DNA of 64,000 nucleotides, from assembly GCF_001509795.1 (NCBI RefSeq), contig NZ_LLZN01000001.1, forward strand, positions 1 through 64,000. Reading direction: 5' to 3'. Shown piece by piece: positions 43,551-52,525 of this stretch. Source of the stretch: Streptomyces sp. NRRL WC-3605. Lineage in GTDB: Bacteria > Actinomycetota > Actinomycetes > Streptomycetales > Streptomycetaceae. The notes beneath the pieces are model-generated. The model did no database searches and was not told the origin of the DNA. It saw only the letters and a list, made by a program, of their open reading frames with translations. Each line of letters opens with the position of its first letter. Position 1 is the first letter of the stretch. Both the position numbers and the translations under genes were made by a program.

Positions 43551-44146
43551 GGCTCGTCGTCGTGTCCGCGGGACTGAGCGTCCCCTCCTCCACCCGCCTC
43601 CTGGCCGACCGGCTGGCCGCCTCGGCCGGCCGGCAGGCCGACGCGGACGTCGAGGTCGTCGAGCTGCGCGAACTCGCCGTGGAGATCGCGCAGAACTTCA
43701 CCAACGGCTTCCCGGGCCGCCGGCTCGCCGCCGCCATCGACGCGGTGACCTCGGCGGACGGCCTGATCGTCGTCACCCCGGTGTTCTCCGCGTCGTACAG
43801 CGGGCTGTTCAAGTCGTTCTTCGACGTCATCGACAAGGACGCGCTCGCCGGCGTGCCGGTGCTGATCGCCGCGACCGGCGGCACCGCCCGGCACTCGCTC
43901 GTCCTCGACCACGCGTTGCGGCCGCTCTTCGCCCACCTGAAGGCCGTCGTCGTCCAGACCGGCGTGTACGCCGCCTCCGAGGACTGGGGCGCCGAGGGCC
44001 TGGACGGGCGGATCGAGCGGGCGGCGGGCGAGCTGGCCGCGCTGATGCGGGGGATGGCCGGGACGCGGCGGGCGGCCCCGGACACCCTCACGGTGGTGCC
44101 GTTCGCCGAGCAGCTGGCGGCCGTCTCCGGCCGGTCCGGTGGCTGA
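43547..44146 (+). CDS. LLM-partnered NAD(P)H-dependent FMN reductase (CE1759 type)
   Basis: This 199-residue flavodoxin-fold reductase has FMN loop SAGLSVPSSTRLLADRL at the N-terminus and the TPVFSASYSGLFKSFFD loop near residues 80-96. It supplies FMNH2 to the monooxygenase encoded just upstream and overlaps it through ATGA at 43547-43550. The low-complexity C-terminus is short. The partner relationship is established for this family; the operon's physiological role is not. Confidence 0.9.
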   Translation: MRLVVVSAGLSVPSSTRLLADRLAASAGRQADADVEVVELRELAVEIAQNFTNGFPGRRLAAAIDAVTSADGLIVVTPVFSASYSGLFKSFFDVIDKDALAGVPVLIAATGGTARHSLVLDHALRPLFAHLKAVVVQTGVYAASEDWGAEGLDGRIERAAGELAALMRGMAGTRRAAPDTLTVVPFAEQLAAVSGRSGG

Positions 44147-44241
44147 GGACGGGGCGCCCGGACCGTGAGATCCCAGTAAGAAGGGTGACCGCAGGCGCCC
44201 CCTCACCGCCCGCTGGCCCTCGGGCTTGGCACTATGAAGGC

Positions 44242-44970
44242 GTGGCCCACACTGTGCTCCTCGCCGAAGACGACCGCGCCATCCGCAACGCGCTGGAGCG
44301 CGCCCTGACCCTGGAGGGGTACCGGGTCACCGCGGTCGCCGACGGCGTCGAGGCGCTGGCGCAGGCCCACCGTACCCCTCCGGACGTGCTCGTCCTCGAC
44401 GTGATGATGCCCGGCATCGACGGCCTCCAGGTCTGCCGGGTGCTGCGCGCCGAGGGCGACAACACACCGATCCTCATGCTCACGGCGCTCGTGGAGACCC
44501 AGGACCGCATCGCCGGCCTGGACGCGGGCGCCGACGACTACGTCGTCAAGCCCTTCGACGTCGAGGAGGTCTTCGCCCGGCTGCGCGCCCTGCTGCGCCG
44601 CAGCGGCGAGACCAACGGCACCGCGGCCCCCGCCGACGCGCCCCGGCAGCCCCCCGCCGGCGCCGTCGGGCGGCTCATCGAGGCCGCCGGGCTGCGGATG
44701 GACCCGCAGGCGCGGCGCGCCTGGCGGGGTGAGCGCGAGCTGGAGCTGACCCGCACCGAGTTCGAGCTGCTGGAACTGCTCGTACGCAACGCCGGCATCG
44801 TCCTGGACCACGCCACCATCTACGACAAGATCTGGGGCTACGACTTCGGCCCCGGCTCCAAGAACCTCGCCGTCTACGTCGGCTACCTGCGCCGCAAGCT
44901 CGACGAGCCCGGCGCCCCGCAGCTCATCCACACGGTGCGCGGCGTCGGCTACGTGCTACGGGAGGACTGA
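44242..44970 (+). CDS. OmpR/MprA-type response regulator
   Basis: This 242-residue two-component regulator has a receiver domain (1-120) with phospho-acceptor Asp53 in VLDVMMPGID and conserved Lys in VVKPFD. The winged-helix DNA-binding domain (about 150-242) ends VRGVGYVLRED. GTG 44242 is the likely start. The sensor kinase gene begins at the base after its stop codon. The family resembles MprA, which responds to envelope stress. Confidence 0.92.
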   Translation: MAHTVLLAEDDRAIRNALERALTLEGYRVTAVADGVEALAQAHRTPPDVLVLDVMMPGIDGLQVCRVLRAEGDNTPILMLTALVETQDRIAGLDAGADDYVVKPFDVEEVFARLRALLRRSGETNGTAAPADAPRQPPAGAVGRLIEAAGLRMDPQARRAWRGERELELTRTEFELLELLVRNAGIVLDHATIYDKIWGYDFGPGSKNLAVYVGYLRRKLDEPGAPQLIHTVRGVGYVLRED

Positions 44971-46431
44971 GTGCGCGGACGGGCCCGCCGCCGGCTCGCA
45001 CGGCTGCTGACCGGACGCCGGCGCACCGGACTGCTCTCGCTGCGCGGCACCTTCGCGGTGTCCTTCGCCGCCGTCACCGCCGTCGTCACCCTGCTGGTCG
45101 GCCTGCTCTCCTACACGGCGGCGGCCCGCCTGGTGCGGGTGGACCAGGAGAGCGTCTTCGACGAGGTCGTACAGGACCTGCGGGGCGAGGTCCGGCAACG
45201 GGCGATGAGGCCGGACGACTTCTCCTCCTCCGCGCCCGGCCACGACCTGGTCCGGCCCGCCCGCACCGACGTGCAGGTGCTGGGGCCCGACGGGGCCGTC
45301 GTCGACCCCGGCAACCCCGGTCTGCCGGTCGAGGCCGCCGACCGGCGTATCGCGGCCGACCGGACCGCCGGACGGATGATCCAGCACCGGGACGTCGACG
45401 TCGGCAGCGACGTCTACCGCGTCGCCACCGTCGCGCTGGGCGGCGGCCGGGGCGCCGTGCAGATCGCCCAGGAGTTCAGCGACACCGAGGACCTGCTGCG
45501 GGCCCTCCAGCAGCGGACCCTGCTGCTGATGGCGGCCATCGTCGTCCTCGCCGGGCTGTTCGGCTGGTGGCTGGCCCGGCGCATCACCCGCCGGCTCGTC
45601 GTCCTCACCGGCGCCGCCGAGGACGTCGCCCGCACCCGCCGCCTCGGCATCCAGGTCCCCGTCACCGGCTACGACGAGGTCGGGCGGCTGGGCCGGGCCT
45701 TCGACCGCATGCTGGGCCGGCTCGCACAGTCCGAGGAGGACCAGCGGCGCCTCGTGCAGGACGCGGGGCACGAGCTGCGCACCCCGCTCACCTCCCTGCG
45801 CACCAACATCTCCCTGCTGCGCCGCATCGACGAACTGCCGCCCGACGCCCGCGAGGAGCTGGTCGCCGACCTTGGCCAGGAGGCCCGGGAACTCACCGAC
45901 CTGGTCAACGAGCTGGTCGATCTGGCCGCCGGGCAGTCGGACACCGAGCCGGCCCAGCGCGTGGACCTCGCGGAGATCGCCGAGGACGTCGCCGTGCTCG
46001 CCCGGCGGCGCACCGGACGGCGGATCGAGGTCCGCTCCTGCGGTGACACCACCCTCACCGGGCGGCCGGGCATGCTCCAGCGCGCCCTGACCAACCTCGT
46101 CGAGAACGCCGCGAAGTTCGACCGCGACGGCAGCGCGCCCATCGAGATCGGCGTCGCCGGGCCCGCCCGCCCCGGCATGGTCCGCGTCGAGGTCCTCGAC
46201 CGGGGCCCGGGCATCGCCGACGACGACCTGATCCGCGTCTTCGACCGCTTCTACCGCGCCCCCGACGCGCGGTCCCTGCCGGGCTCGGGCCTGGGTCTGT
46301 CGATCGTCCGCGAGGTGGCCCTCGCCCACGGCGGCGCCCCGTTCGCCTTCCGCCGCGACGGCGGCGGCACGGCGATCGGCTTCACGGCGGGCCGGGCGGC
46401 CGACGCGAGGGTGTCCCGGCAGCTGTCGTGA
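44971..46431 (+). CDS. MprB-type sensor histidine kinase
   Basis: This 486-residue membrane kinase has a first membrane helix near residues 28-50, an extracytoplasmic sensor of about 110 residues, a second helix (TLLLMAAIVVLAGLFGWWLA), HAMP, then HisKA with phospho-acceptor His267 in DAGHELRTPLTSLR. The HATPase domain has NLVENAAKF, DRGPGIADDD and GSGLGLSIVRE. It starts at GTG 44971 directly after the regulator stop. The signal is unknown; envelope stress is likely by family. Confidence 0.92.
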   Translation: MRGRARRRLARLLTGRRRTGLLSLRGTFAVSFAAVTAVVTLLVGLLSYTAAARLVRVDQESVFDEVVQDLRGEVRQRAMRPDDFSSSAPGHDLVRPARTDVQVLGPDGAVVDPGNPGLPVEAADRRIAADRTAGRMIQHRDVDVGSDVYRVATVALGGGRGAVQIAQEFSDTEDLLRALQQRTLLLMAAIVVLAGLFGWWLARRITRRLVVLTGAAEDVARTRRLGIQVPVTGYDEVGRLGRAFDRMLGRLAQSEEDQRRLVQDAGHELRTPLTSLRTNISLLRRIDELPPDAREELVADLGQEARELTDLVNELVDLAAGQSDTEPAQRVDLAEIAEDVAVLARRRTGRRIEVRSCGDTTLTGRPGMLQRALTNLVENAAKFDRDGSAPIEIGVAGPARPGMVRVEVLDRGPGIADDDLIRVFDRFYRAPDARSLPGSGLGLSIVREVALAHGGAPFAFRRDGGGTAIGFTAGRAADARVSRQLS

Positions 46432-46548
46432 CGCACCGCCGAACCCCCGTGCCACCCCGCTGACCTTCTCGGAATACGTAAGGGCATCCATACGGCACGG
46501 GGTGTACCTGTGGATGTCAGATACCCCCCGGGGTACACCGTCCAGCGC

Positions 46549-46989
46549 TCACGCCGTCGCCTGCGGCTTCTCCGGAGCGATCTCGGCGTTCTCGGTGATC
46601 TCGGTGATCAGACCCTCGACCAGGGCTCTGATCTCGTCACGGATGGGGCGGACGGCCTCGACGCCCTGGCCGGCCGGGTCGTCGAGCTTCCAGTCGAGGT
46701 AGCGCTTGCCGGGGAAGACCGGGCAGGTGTCGCCGCAGCCCATGGTGATGCAGACGTCCGACTCGCGGACGGCGTCGACGGTGAGGATCTTCGGCGTCTC
46801 CTTGGAGATGTCGATGCCGACCTCGGCCATGGCCTCGACGGCGGCCGGGTTGACCCGGGCGCCGGGGTCGGAGCCGGCGGAGCGGACCTCGACGCGGTCG
46901 CCGGCCAGGTGGGTCAGCCACGCGGCGGCCATCTGGGAGCGGCCCGCGTTGTGGACGCAGACGAACAGGACGGACGGCTTGTCGGCCAT
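46549..46989 (-). CDS. arsC: Arsenate reductase, low-molecular-weight phosphatase type
   Basis: This 146-residue enzyme reduces arsenate to arsenite. The P-loop VCVHNAGRSQMAA near residues 11-23 and the distal cysteines in MGCGDTCPVFPGKRYLDW, used for disulfide relay, are intact. Actinobacterial versions use mycothiol or thioredoxin. It starts at ATG 46989 and lies downstream of arsR on the same strand, separated by about 90 bases. Confidence 0.9.
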   Translation of the reverse strand: MADKPSVLFVCVHNAGRSQMAAAWLTHLAGDRVEVRSAGSDPGARVNPAAVEAMAEVGIDISKETPKILTVDAVRESDVCITMGCGDTCPVFPGKRYLDWKLDDPAGQGVEAVRPIRDEIRALVEGLITEITENAEIAPEKPQATA

Positions 46990-47078
46990 GATGATCGTTC
47001 TCTCTCGTCGCGCGGCGGAACCCAGCCGCCGATGGCTTCAGTTGCGGCGCCTGATCGCGGCCAGGCTCGGGCGGTGGA

Positions 47079-47444
47079 TCAGCCGCGTAGATCGAGCATC
47101 GCGGCCATGGCCGCCACCACGGACGGGGCGACCTGGTAGTAGACCCAGGTGCCGCGCCGCTCGGAGGTCAGCAGGCCGGCCTCGCGCAGCTTCTTGAGGT
47201 GGTGGGAGACGGTCGGCTGGGACACGCCGACGTCCGCGATGTCGCACACGCACGCCTCCCCGCCCGGATGCGAGGCGATCTTGGAGAACAGGCGCAGGCG
47301 CACCGGGTCCGACAGCGCCTTGAACATGGCCGCCATCTTCTCCGCGTCCACCTGGGACAGCTCTCCGGCGGTGATCGGCGGGCAGCACGGCACGACGTCA
47401 CCGTTCTGCAGGAGGGGAAGTTCCGCGACCTCTGACTTCGACAT
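47079..47444 (-). CDS. arsR: ArsR family arsenite-responsive repressor
   Basis: This 121-residue winged-helix repressor carries EACVCDIADVGVSQPTVSHHLKKLREAGL, with the CVC arsenite ligand pair in the DNA-recognition region. A further Cys-Cys (VVPCCPPI) near residue 20 may complete the metal site. It releases DNA on binding As(III). ATG 47444 is the start. It is divergent from the flavoprotein gene and transcribed toward arsC, so it sits in the middle of the ars locus. Confidence 0.92.
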   Translation of the reverse strand: MSKSEVAELPLLQNGDVVPCCPPITAGELSQVDAEKMAAMFKALSDPVRLRLFSKIASHPGGEACVCDIADVGVSQPTVSHHLKKLREAGLLTSERRGTWVYYQVAPSVVAAMAAMLDLRG

Positions 47445-47453
47445 GCGTCTATG

Positions 47454-47516
47454 TTGACACTCGTCGATACGGGTGGCAAGCTCCGAGGCGTAGCCAGATA
47501 TCGACAGGTATCGAAG
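47454..47516. promoter_or_regulatory. ars divergent promoter region with TATCGA repeats
   Basis: TTGACA (47454-47459) and CAAGCT (47477-47482) form a possible plus-strand promoter with a 17-base spacer. TATCGA occurs at 47499-47504 and 47509-47514, ten bases apart, and inverted at 47464-47469. These are good candidates for ArsR binding. Confidence 0.5.
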
Positions 47517-47528
47517 CAAGGAGCCGTC

Positions 47529-47597
47529 GTGGCCACCACCCTCCGCACCGCGCTCACCGCGGCCCTAGGGGGTGTCTTGCCGATCAGGCCGGGCTGA
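47529..47597 (+). CDS. 22-residue open frame with strong ribosome site (leader or remnant)
   Basis: GTG 47529 follows AAGGAG by five bases, and the frame encodes MATTLRTALTAALGGVLPIR and two more residues before TGA at 47597. It lies just after the ars promoter and before the flavoprotein gene. The strong translation signal suggests either a short leader peptide or the start of a longer gene cut by deletion. No homologue is recalled. Confidence 0.4.
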   Translation: MATTLRTALTAALGGVLPIRPG

Positions 47598-47651
47598 CCG
47601 CCCTCACGCACGCGCGCCGACCCCCTTCGTCCTCCGAGGAGACCGAGCATC

Positions 47652-49049
47652 ATGAGCACCCAGCAGCTCCCTGTCGTCGTCATCGGTGCCGGCCCCGTCG
47701 GGCTCGCCGCCGCCACGCACCTCGTCGAGCGAGGCATCGAGCCCCTCGTCCTGGAAGCGGGCAGCCGTGCCGGCTCGGCCGTGCGCGAGTGGAGCCACGT
47801 GCGCCTGTTCTCGACCTGGGGCGAGGTCGTCGACCCGGCCGCCGAGAAGCTCCTCGCCCCCACCGGCTGGACGCGCCCCGACCCGGCGGCGTATCCCTCC
47901 GGCGGAGAGTGGGCCGAGCAGTACCTGCAGCCGCTCGCGGACGCCCTCGGCGACAAGGTCCGCACCGGGGCCACCGTCACCGGTGTCTCGCGCGCCGGCC
48001 GCGACCGGATCGTCGACGCCGACCGGGAGCAGCAGCCGTTCGTGGTGCACGTCGAGTACGCCGACGGCCGTGAGGAGCGTGTCCTCGCCCGCGCCGTGAT
48101 CGACGCCTCCGGCACGTGGACCACGCCCTCTCCGGCCGGCGGCAGCGGCCTGCCCGCGCTCGGCGAGAAGACGGCGGCCGACCGGATCACCTACCGCGTA
48201 CCGGATGTGAAGGACCCGGCCGTGCGCGCCCGTTACGCGGGCAGGCGCACGGCCGTCATCGGTTCGGGTGCCTCCGCCTTCACCGCGCTCGCGTACCTCG
48301 CCGAACTGGCCGAGTCCGAGGACGGCACGGGCACGCGCGCGGTGTGGATCCTGCGCCGCGGCATCTCCGGCTCCACCTTCGGCGGCGGCACCGCCGACCA
48401 GCTGCCCGCCCGCGGTGCCCTCGGCCTCGCCGCCAAGGCCGCCGTCGACAACGGGCACGCGGACGCGGTCACCGGCTTCCGCACCGAGGCGTTCGAACGC
48501 GACGGTCACGGCCGCCTGGTCCTGGTGGGCGAGGACGGCCGCCGCCTCGACCCGGTGGACGAGGTGATCGTGCTGACCGGCCTGCGCCCCGACCTGTCCT
48601 TCCTGGACGAGCTGCGCCTGGGCCTGGACGAGCGCCTCCAGGCCCCGGTCGCCCTGGCCCCGCTGATCGACCCGAACCAGCACTCCTGCGGCACCGTCTA
48701 CCCGCACGGGCACCGCGAGCTCTCCCACCCCGAACAGGGCCTCTACCTGGTCGGCATGAAGTCCTACGGCCGCGCCCCCACCTTCCTGGCCATGACCGGC
48801 TACGAGCAGGTCCGCTCCGTCACCGCCGCGATCGCCGGCGACCTCGACTCCGCCGACCGTGTCGAACTCACGCTCCCCGAGACCGGAGTCTGCGGTGGCG
48901 CGGGCCTGTTCGACACCGCCGACACCCAGCCGACCGACGGCGGCGGATGCTGTGCGGCCCCGGAACCGCAGCTCGTGCAGCTCCTCACGCCCGCAGCGGA
49001 AGGCACGGCTGCCGAGGAAGCTCCGGCGGGCGGCTGCTGCGGCTCGTGA
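47652..49049 (+). CDS. ArsO-like flavin-dependent monooxygenase with cysteine-rich tail
   Basis: This 465-residue FAD/NAD(P)-binding protein has dinucleotide motif VIGAGPVGLAAATHL at the N-terminus and a second site near residue 200 (RRTAVIGSGASAFTAL). It resembles the flavoproteins found in actinobacterial arsenic clusters (ArsO/ArsT-like). Its C-terminus carries ETGVCGGAG, GGGCCAAPE and finally GGCCGS, vicinal cysteine pairs able to bind As(III) or to relay electrons. It stands divergent from arsR. The exact reaction is not established. Confidence 0.82.
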   Translation: MSTQQLPVVVIGAGPVGLAAATHLVERGIEPLVLEAGSRAGSAVREWSHVRLFSTWGEVVDPAAEKLLAPTGWTRPDPAAYPSGGEWAEQYLQPLADALGDKVRTGATVTGVSRAGRDRIVDADREQQPFVVHVEYADGREERVLARAVIDASGTWTTPSPAGGSGLPALGEKTAADRITYRVPDVKDPAVRARYAGRRTAVIGSGASAFTALAYLAELAESEDGTGTRAVWILRRGISGSTFGGGTADQLPARGALGLAAKAAVDNGHADAVTGFRTEAFERDGHGRLVLVGEDGRRLDPVDEVIVLTGLRPDLSFLDELRLGLDERLQAPVALAPLIDPNQHSCGTVYPHGHRELSHPEQGLYLVGMKSYGRAPTFLAMTGYEQVRSVTAAIAGDLDSADRVELTLPETGVCGGAGLFDTADTQPTDGGGCCAAPEPQLVQLLTPAAEGTAAEEAPAGGCCGS

Positions 49050-49070
49050 CCGGCCTCAACACCCGCGACA

Positions 49071-49111
49071 GCGGGGCCGCGACCGGGACAGGGGACCGGT
49101 CGCGGCCCCGC
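49071..49111 (+). terminator. Terminator of the ArsO-like gene
   Basis: Perfect 16-bp arms, GCGGGGCCGCGACCGG (49071-49086) and its complement (49096-49111), surround a nine-base loop, 21 bases after the stop codon. Confidence 0.85.
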
Positions 49112-49238
49112 GCCGCCCGCCCGCCCTCTGCCTGACGCAGATCGTGAGCTGGGCATCGTCCGCTACGCCTTCCCTGCCCGGCTCCCGAGTCGTCATGAGC
49201 GCCCCGGCCGCCTGACGGCCCACCCCCGGCACGCAAAA

Positions 49239-49262
49239 GGGCGAGGCCCGTAGACCTCGCCC
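49239..49262 (-). terminator. Terminator of the 49283-49714 gene
   Basis: GGGCGAGG (49239-49246) pairs with CCTCGCCC (49255-49262). On the minus strand it is followed by TTTT, giving a classical terminator about 20 bases beyond the stop codon. Confidence 0.75.
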
Positions 49263-49282
49263 GGCTTCTACGAAACCCCCGC

Positions 49283-49714
49283 TCAGGGCCACACAAGGCA
49301 ATAAGGCTGGTGCCCCGCCTCATGCAACCGGTGGCTGAAGTCCTGCCACTCGTGGAGCAGCTGGTAGACGTTGAACGCGTCGCGGGGGCCGCCGCGGTCC
49401 GGGACCGTCGACCAGATGAAGGCCGCCGCGCCCACCGCCTCCTCGCCTATGCCGCGCAGTGGGTCGACGACCGTCATCGGCAGCTTGACCACGGCGTAGT
49501 CGGGATGGAGGACGACCAGCTCCAGGGGCGGCACCTTGTGCAGAGGCACGCCTTCGATGCCCGTCAGCACCATGGCCGCCATCGTCTCCGGCTTGATCTT
49601 GGTGAACATGCCGTTCATGCCGAGCTCGTCGCCGCCGAGTTCCTCGGGGCGCATCGAGATCGGGACGCGGGCCGCGGTCGCGCCGTCCGGAGCGCCGAAG
49701 TACTTGTACGTCAC
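49283..49714 (-). CDS. Conserved hypothetical protein
   Basis: This 143-residue soluble protein starts MTYKYFGAPDGATAARVPIS, followed by MRPEELGGDELGMNGMFTK. It contains a conserved-looking stretch VYQLLHEWQDFSHRLHEAGH near the C-terminus. I do not recognise its family with certainty. GTG 49714 is chosen because the protein then begins at the conserved segment; upstream codons in frame look noncoding. It is transcribed away from hemL. Confidence 0.6.
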   Translation of the reverse strand: MTYKYFGAPDGATAARVPISMRPEELGGDELGMNGMFTKIKPETMAAMVLTGIEGVPLHKVPPLELVVLHPDYAVVKLPMTVVDPLRGIGEEAVGAAAFIWSTVPDRGGPRDAFNVYQLLHEWQDFSHRLHEAGHQPYCLVWP

Positions 49715-50325
49715 CCCCACCCGACCACCATTCCTGCTCCCCGCCCTCAGACGGTCGACCCGGCTGTCGATCCGCCGGTCGAACGGCTCGTGCTCACTCG
49801 GTACACCCGTCGCATCTGGCATACCTGGTACAACGTGTCCCTGGCGTACTTCGTTCGAATCCTCCGCGTCGCGTCGGTGCCTTCCCCGCCGGGCACGTCG
49901 AGGACCCAGGTCGTCGGTCCCCTCGCCCAGTCCGCCACCGCGATGCATATCTCCACCCGACTGCTGTTCTAGGACGCGTGGCGCCCGCCGCGCAACCCGA
50001 TCATCGTGTCAGTGACCTCCCCCACGGCCGCCCGCCGAAACGTGCGGCGAAACACCTCTCCGCGAGATGTCCCCGGTCCCCGATCACCACGGCCCACATG
50101 AGCTGTGTGTATCACGCCCAGTCTCGCAGATCGTCCGTCGGTGACGCGGGGGTACGGAGGGACGCGGGGGTCGGGGAGGGCCACGCGGGGGCCGGGCAGG
50201 GCCGTCCGCGCGCCGGTGGCGGCTCGCGGCCGCCGGTGGGCCCTGGCCTACCCTGAGGAGGTCACAGGCAACCGGAGTCCCGGACCCTCTCAGACAGTCG
50301 GAAAAGGTCGGAGTAGTCGCAGGTC
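49715..50325. other. 611-bp intergenic region upstream of hemL
   Basis: This is the longest gap in the window, between two divergent genes. No frame with good coding character was seen. Near 50143-50200 are three imperfect copies of a GACGCGGGGG-containing unit, 18-21 bases apart. A TACCCT -10-like box lies near 50250, about 75 bases upstream of hemL. A small RNA cannot be excluded. Confidence 0.6.
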
Positions 50326-51660
50326 ATGAGCGAAGCGCCCTCTTCAGGAACGCCCTATCCATACGATGCGCCCGCCTCGCAGGCGCTGTTCGACCGTGCG
50401 GCCGCCGTGACGCCCGGCGGTGTGAACTCCCCGGTGCGCGCCTTCCGCGCGGTGGGCGGTACGCCCCGGTTCATGGTGTCCGGCAGCGGCCCGTACATGA
50501 CCGACGCCGACGGACGCGAGTACGTCGACCTCGTCTGCTCCTGGGGGCCGATGATCCTCGGGCACTCCCACCCCGAGGTGATCGCCGCCGTGCAGGAGGC
50601 CGTCGCCCGCGGCACCTCCTTCGGCACGCCCGGTGAGGGCGAGGTCGCGCTCGCCGAGGAGATGGTCGCCCGGATCGAGCCCCTGGAGGAGGTGCGGCTG
50701 GTCTCCAGCGGCACCGAGGCCACCATGTCGGCGATCCGTCTCGCCCGCGGGTTCACCCGGCGCTCCAAGGTCATCAAGTTCGCCGGCTGCTACCACGGGC
50801 ACGTCGACTCGCTGCTCGCCGCCGCCGGATCGGGCGTCGCCACGTTCGCGCTGCCCGACACCCCGGGTGTCACCGGCGCGCAGGCCGGCGACACGATCGT
50901 CCTGCCGTACAACGACCTGGAGTCGGTGCACGAGGCGTTCCACCGCTACCCCGGCGAGATCGCCTGCGTCATCACCGAGGCGTCCCCCGGCAACATGGGC
51001 GTCGTCCCGCCGCAGCCCGGCTTCAACCAGGGCCTGAAGGACGCCTGCGGCAAGAACGGCGCCCTGTACATCTCCGACGAGGTCATGACCGGCTTCCGCA
51101 CCAGCCGCGCCGGCTGGTACGGCGTGGACGGGGTCAAGCCCGACCTGATGACCTTCGGCAAGGTCATGGGCGGTGGGTTCCCGGCCGCCGCGTTCGGCGG
51201 CCGCGCCGACGTGATGGCGCACCTCGCCCCCGCCGGGCCCGTCTACCAGGCCGGCACGCTGTCCGGGAACCCGGTCGCCACGGCCGCCGGTCTCGCCCAG
51301 CTCCGCCTCCTCGACGAGGCCGCGTACGACACGATCGACGGAGTGTCGAAGACCATCCAGGGGCTGGTCACCGAGGCCCTGGCCAAGGAGGGTGTGGCGC
51401 ACCGGCTGCAGAACGCCTCCAACATGTTCTCCGTGTTCTTCACGGACCGCGAGGTCCGCACCTACGAGGACGCCAAGCGCCAGGAGTCGTTCCGCTTCAC
51501 CGCGTTCTTCCACTCGATGCTGGCGCAGGGCGTCTATCTGCCGCCCTCGTCGTTCGAGTCCTGGTTCGTGTCCACGGCCCACGACGAGCGGGCGGTCCAG
51601 CGGATCGCCGACGCCCTCCCGGCGGCGGCCCGAGCGGCGGCGGAGGCCACGGCGGAATGA
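50326..51660 (+). CDS. hemL: Glutamate-1-semialdehyde 2,1-aminomutase
   Basis: This 444-residue PLP enzyme converts glutamate-1-semialdehyde to 5-aminolevulinate, directly after HemA. The PLP lysine is in [52 protein letters not shown] and [10 protein letters not shown] are characteristic. It lies about 35 kb from rex-hemACD but in the same window. ATG 50326 starts MSEAPSSG. It overlaps the next gene by four bases. Confidence 0.95.
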   Translation: MSEAPSSGTPYPYDAPASQALFDRAAAVTPGGVNSPVRAFRAVGGTPRFMVSGSGPYMTDADGREYVDLVCSWGPMILGHSHPEVIAAVQEAVARGTSFGTPGEGEVALAEEMVARIEPLEEVRLVSSGTEATMSAIRLARGFTRRSKVIKFAGCYHGHVDSLLAAAGSGVATFALPDTPGVTGAQAGDTIVLPYNDLESVHEAFHRYPGEIACVITEASPGNMGVVPPQPGFNQGLKDACGKNGALYISDEVMTGFRTSRAGWYGVDGVKPDLMTFGKVMGGGFPAAAFGGRADVMAHLAPAGPVYQAGTLSGNPVATAAGLAQLRLLDEAAYDTIDGVSKTIQGLVTEALAKEGVAHRLQNASNMFSVFFTDREVRTYEDAKRQESFRFTAFFHSMLAQGVYLPPSSFESWFVSTAHDERAVQRIADALPAAARAAAEATAE

Positions 51661-52394
51661 GCGACACCCCTCGCGACGACACGCCCACCCCCGAGCACTC
51701 CGGGACACCGATGACCGACAGCAGCGACATCACCGTCGTCCACCTCATGCGGCACGGCGAGGTGGACAACCCGGACGGCGTCCTCTACGGGCGCCTGGCC
51801 GGCTACCACCTGTCCGAGCTCGGCCGGCAGATGGCGGACCGGGTCGCCGAGCACCTGGCCGACCGGGACGTCACCCACGTCTGCGCCTCCCCGCTGGAGC
51901 GCGCCCAGGAGACCGCCACCCCGATCGCCAAGGCGCACGGGCTCGACCTCGCGACCGACGCCCGGCTCATCGAGGCCGAGAACGTCTTCCAGGGCAAGAC
52001 GTTCGGCGTCGGCGACGGGGCGCTGAAGCGGCCGGCGAACTGGAAGTACCTGGTCAACCCGTTCAAGCCGTCCTGGGGCGAGCCGTACGCCGAGCAGGTC
52101 GAGCGGATGATGGGCGCGCTCGACGCCGCCAAGGACGCCGCGCGCGGGCACGAGGCCGTGCTGGTGAGCCACCAGCTGCCGATCTGGATCGTGCGCAGCC
52201 ACGTCGAGGGGCGGCGTCTGTGGCACGACCCGCGCAAGCGCCAGTGCACGCTCGCGTCGCTGACGTCCTTCACCTACCAGGGCGACCGGATCGTCTCCGT
52301 CGGCTACTCCGAGCCGGCGATCGACCTCGTCCCCGAGCATCTGCGGGCCGGTGCCAAGCCGGTACAGGGGCAGAGCAAGGGTTTCGGCGCCTGA
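51657..52394 (+). CDS. Histidine phosphatase (phosphoglycerate mutase-like) family protein
   Basis: This 245-residue protein has the catalytic [12 protein letters not shown] near residue 32, the second histidine in [10 protein letters not shown] near residue 167, and the conserved [12 protein letters not shown]. It is probably a phosphatase, not glycolytic phosphoglycerate mutase. ATG 51657 overlaps the hemL stop as ATGA, so expression is coupled; a second in-frame ATG 18 codons on is possible. It precedes the cytochrome c maturation group. Confidence 0.87.
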   Translation: MSDTPRDDTPTPEHSGTPMTDSSDITVVHLMRHGEVDNPDGVLYGRLAGYHLSELGRQMADRVAEHLADRDVTHVCASPLERAQETATPIAKAHGLDLATDARLIEAENVFQGKTFGVGDGALKRPANWKYLVNPFKPSWGEPYAEQVERMMGALDAAKDAARGHEAVLVSHQLPIWIVRSHVEGRRLWHDPRKRQCTLASLTSFTYQGDRIVSVGYSEPAIDLVPEHLRAGAKPVQGQSKGFGA

Positions 52395-52404
52395 CCCGCG
52401 ACCC

Positions 52405-52433
52405 ATGTCACACCCGCGACACGCGGGTGACAT
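52405..52433. terminator. Hairpin after the histidine phosphatase gene
   Basis: ATGTCA + CCCGCG (52405-52410 and 52413-52418) pairs with CGCGGGTGACAT (52422-52433), with a two-base bulge and a three-base loop. It lies ten bases after the stop codon. It may end transcription or be an operator for the downstream gene. Confidence 0.55.
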
Positions 52434-52525
52434 TGGTCGCGAATCCTCCACAGAGCAGCGGGAACCGTCCCGTTCGTCGTGCCCTCTGATTGGGTGACCA
52501 GCTCAGCACGACGGACGGGGCAGCC

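Noticed and set aside
46460..46548. GGTGTACC and GGTACACC inverted repeat between the kinase gene and arsC
   Set aside because: The arms are only eight bases and the loop is long. It could be a terminator or chance; not strong enough to list.
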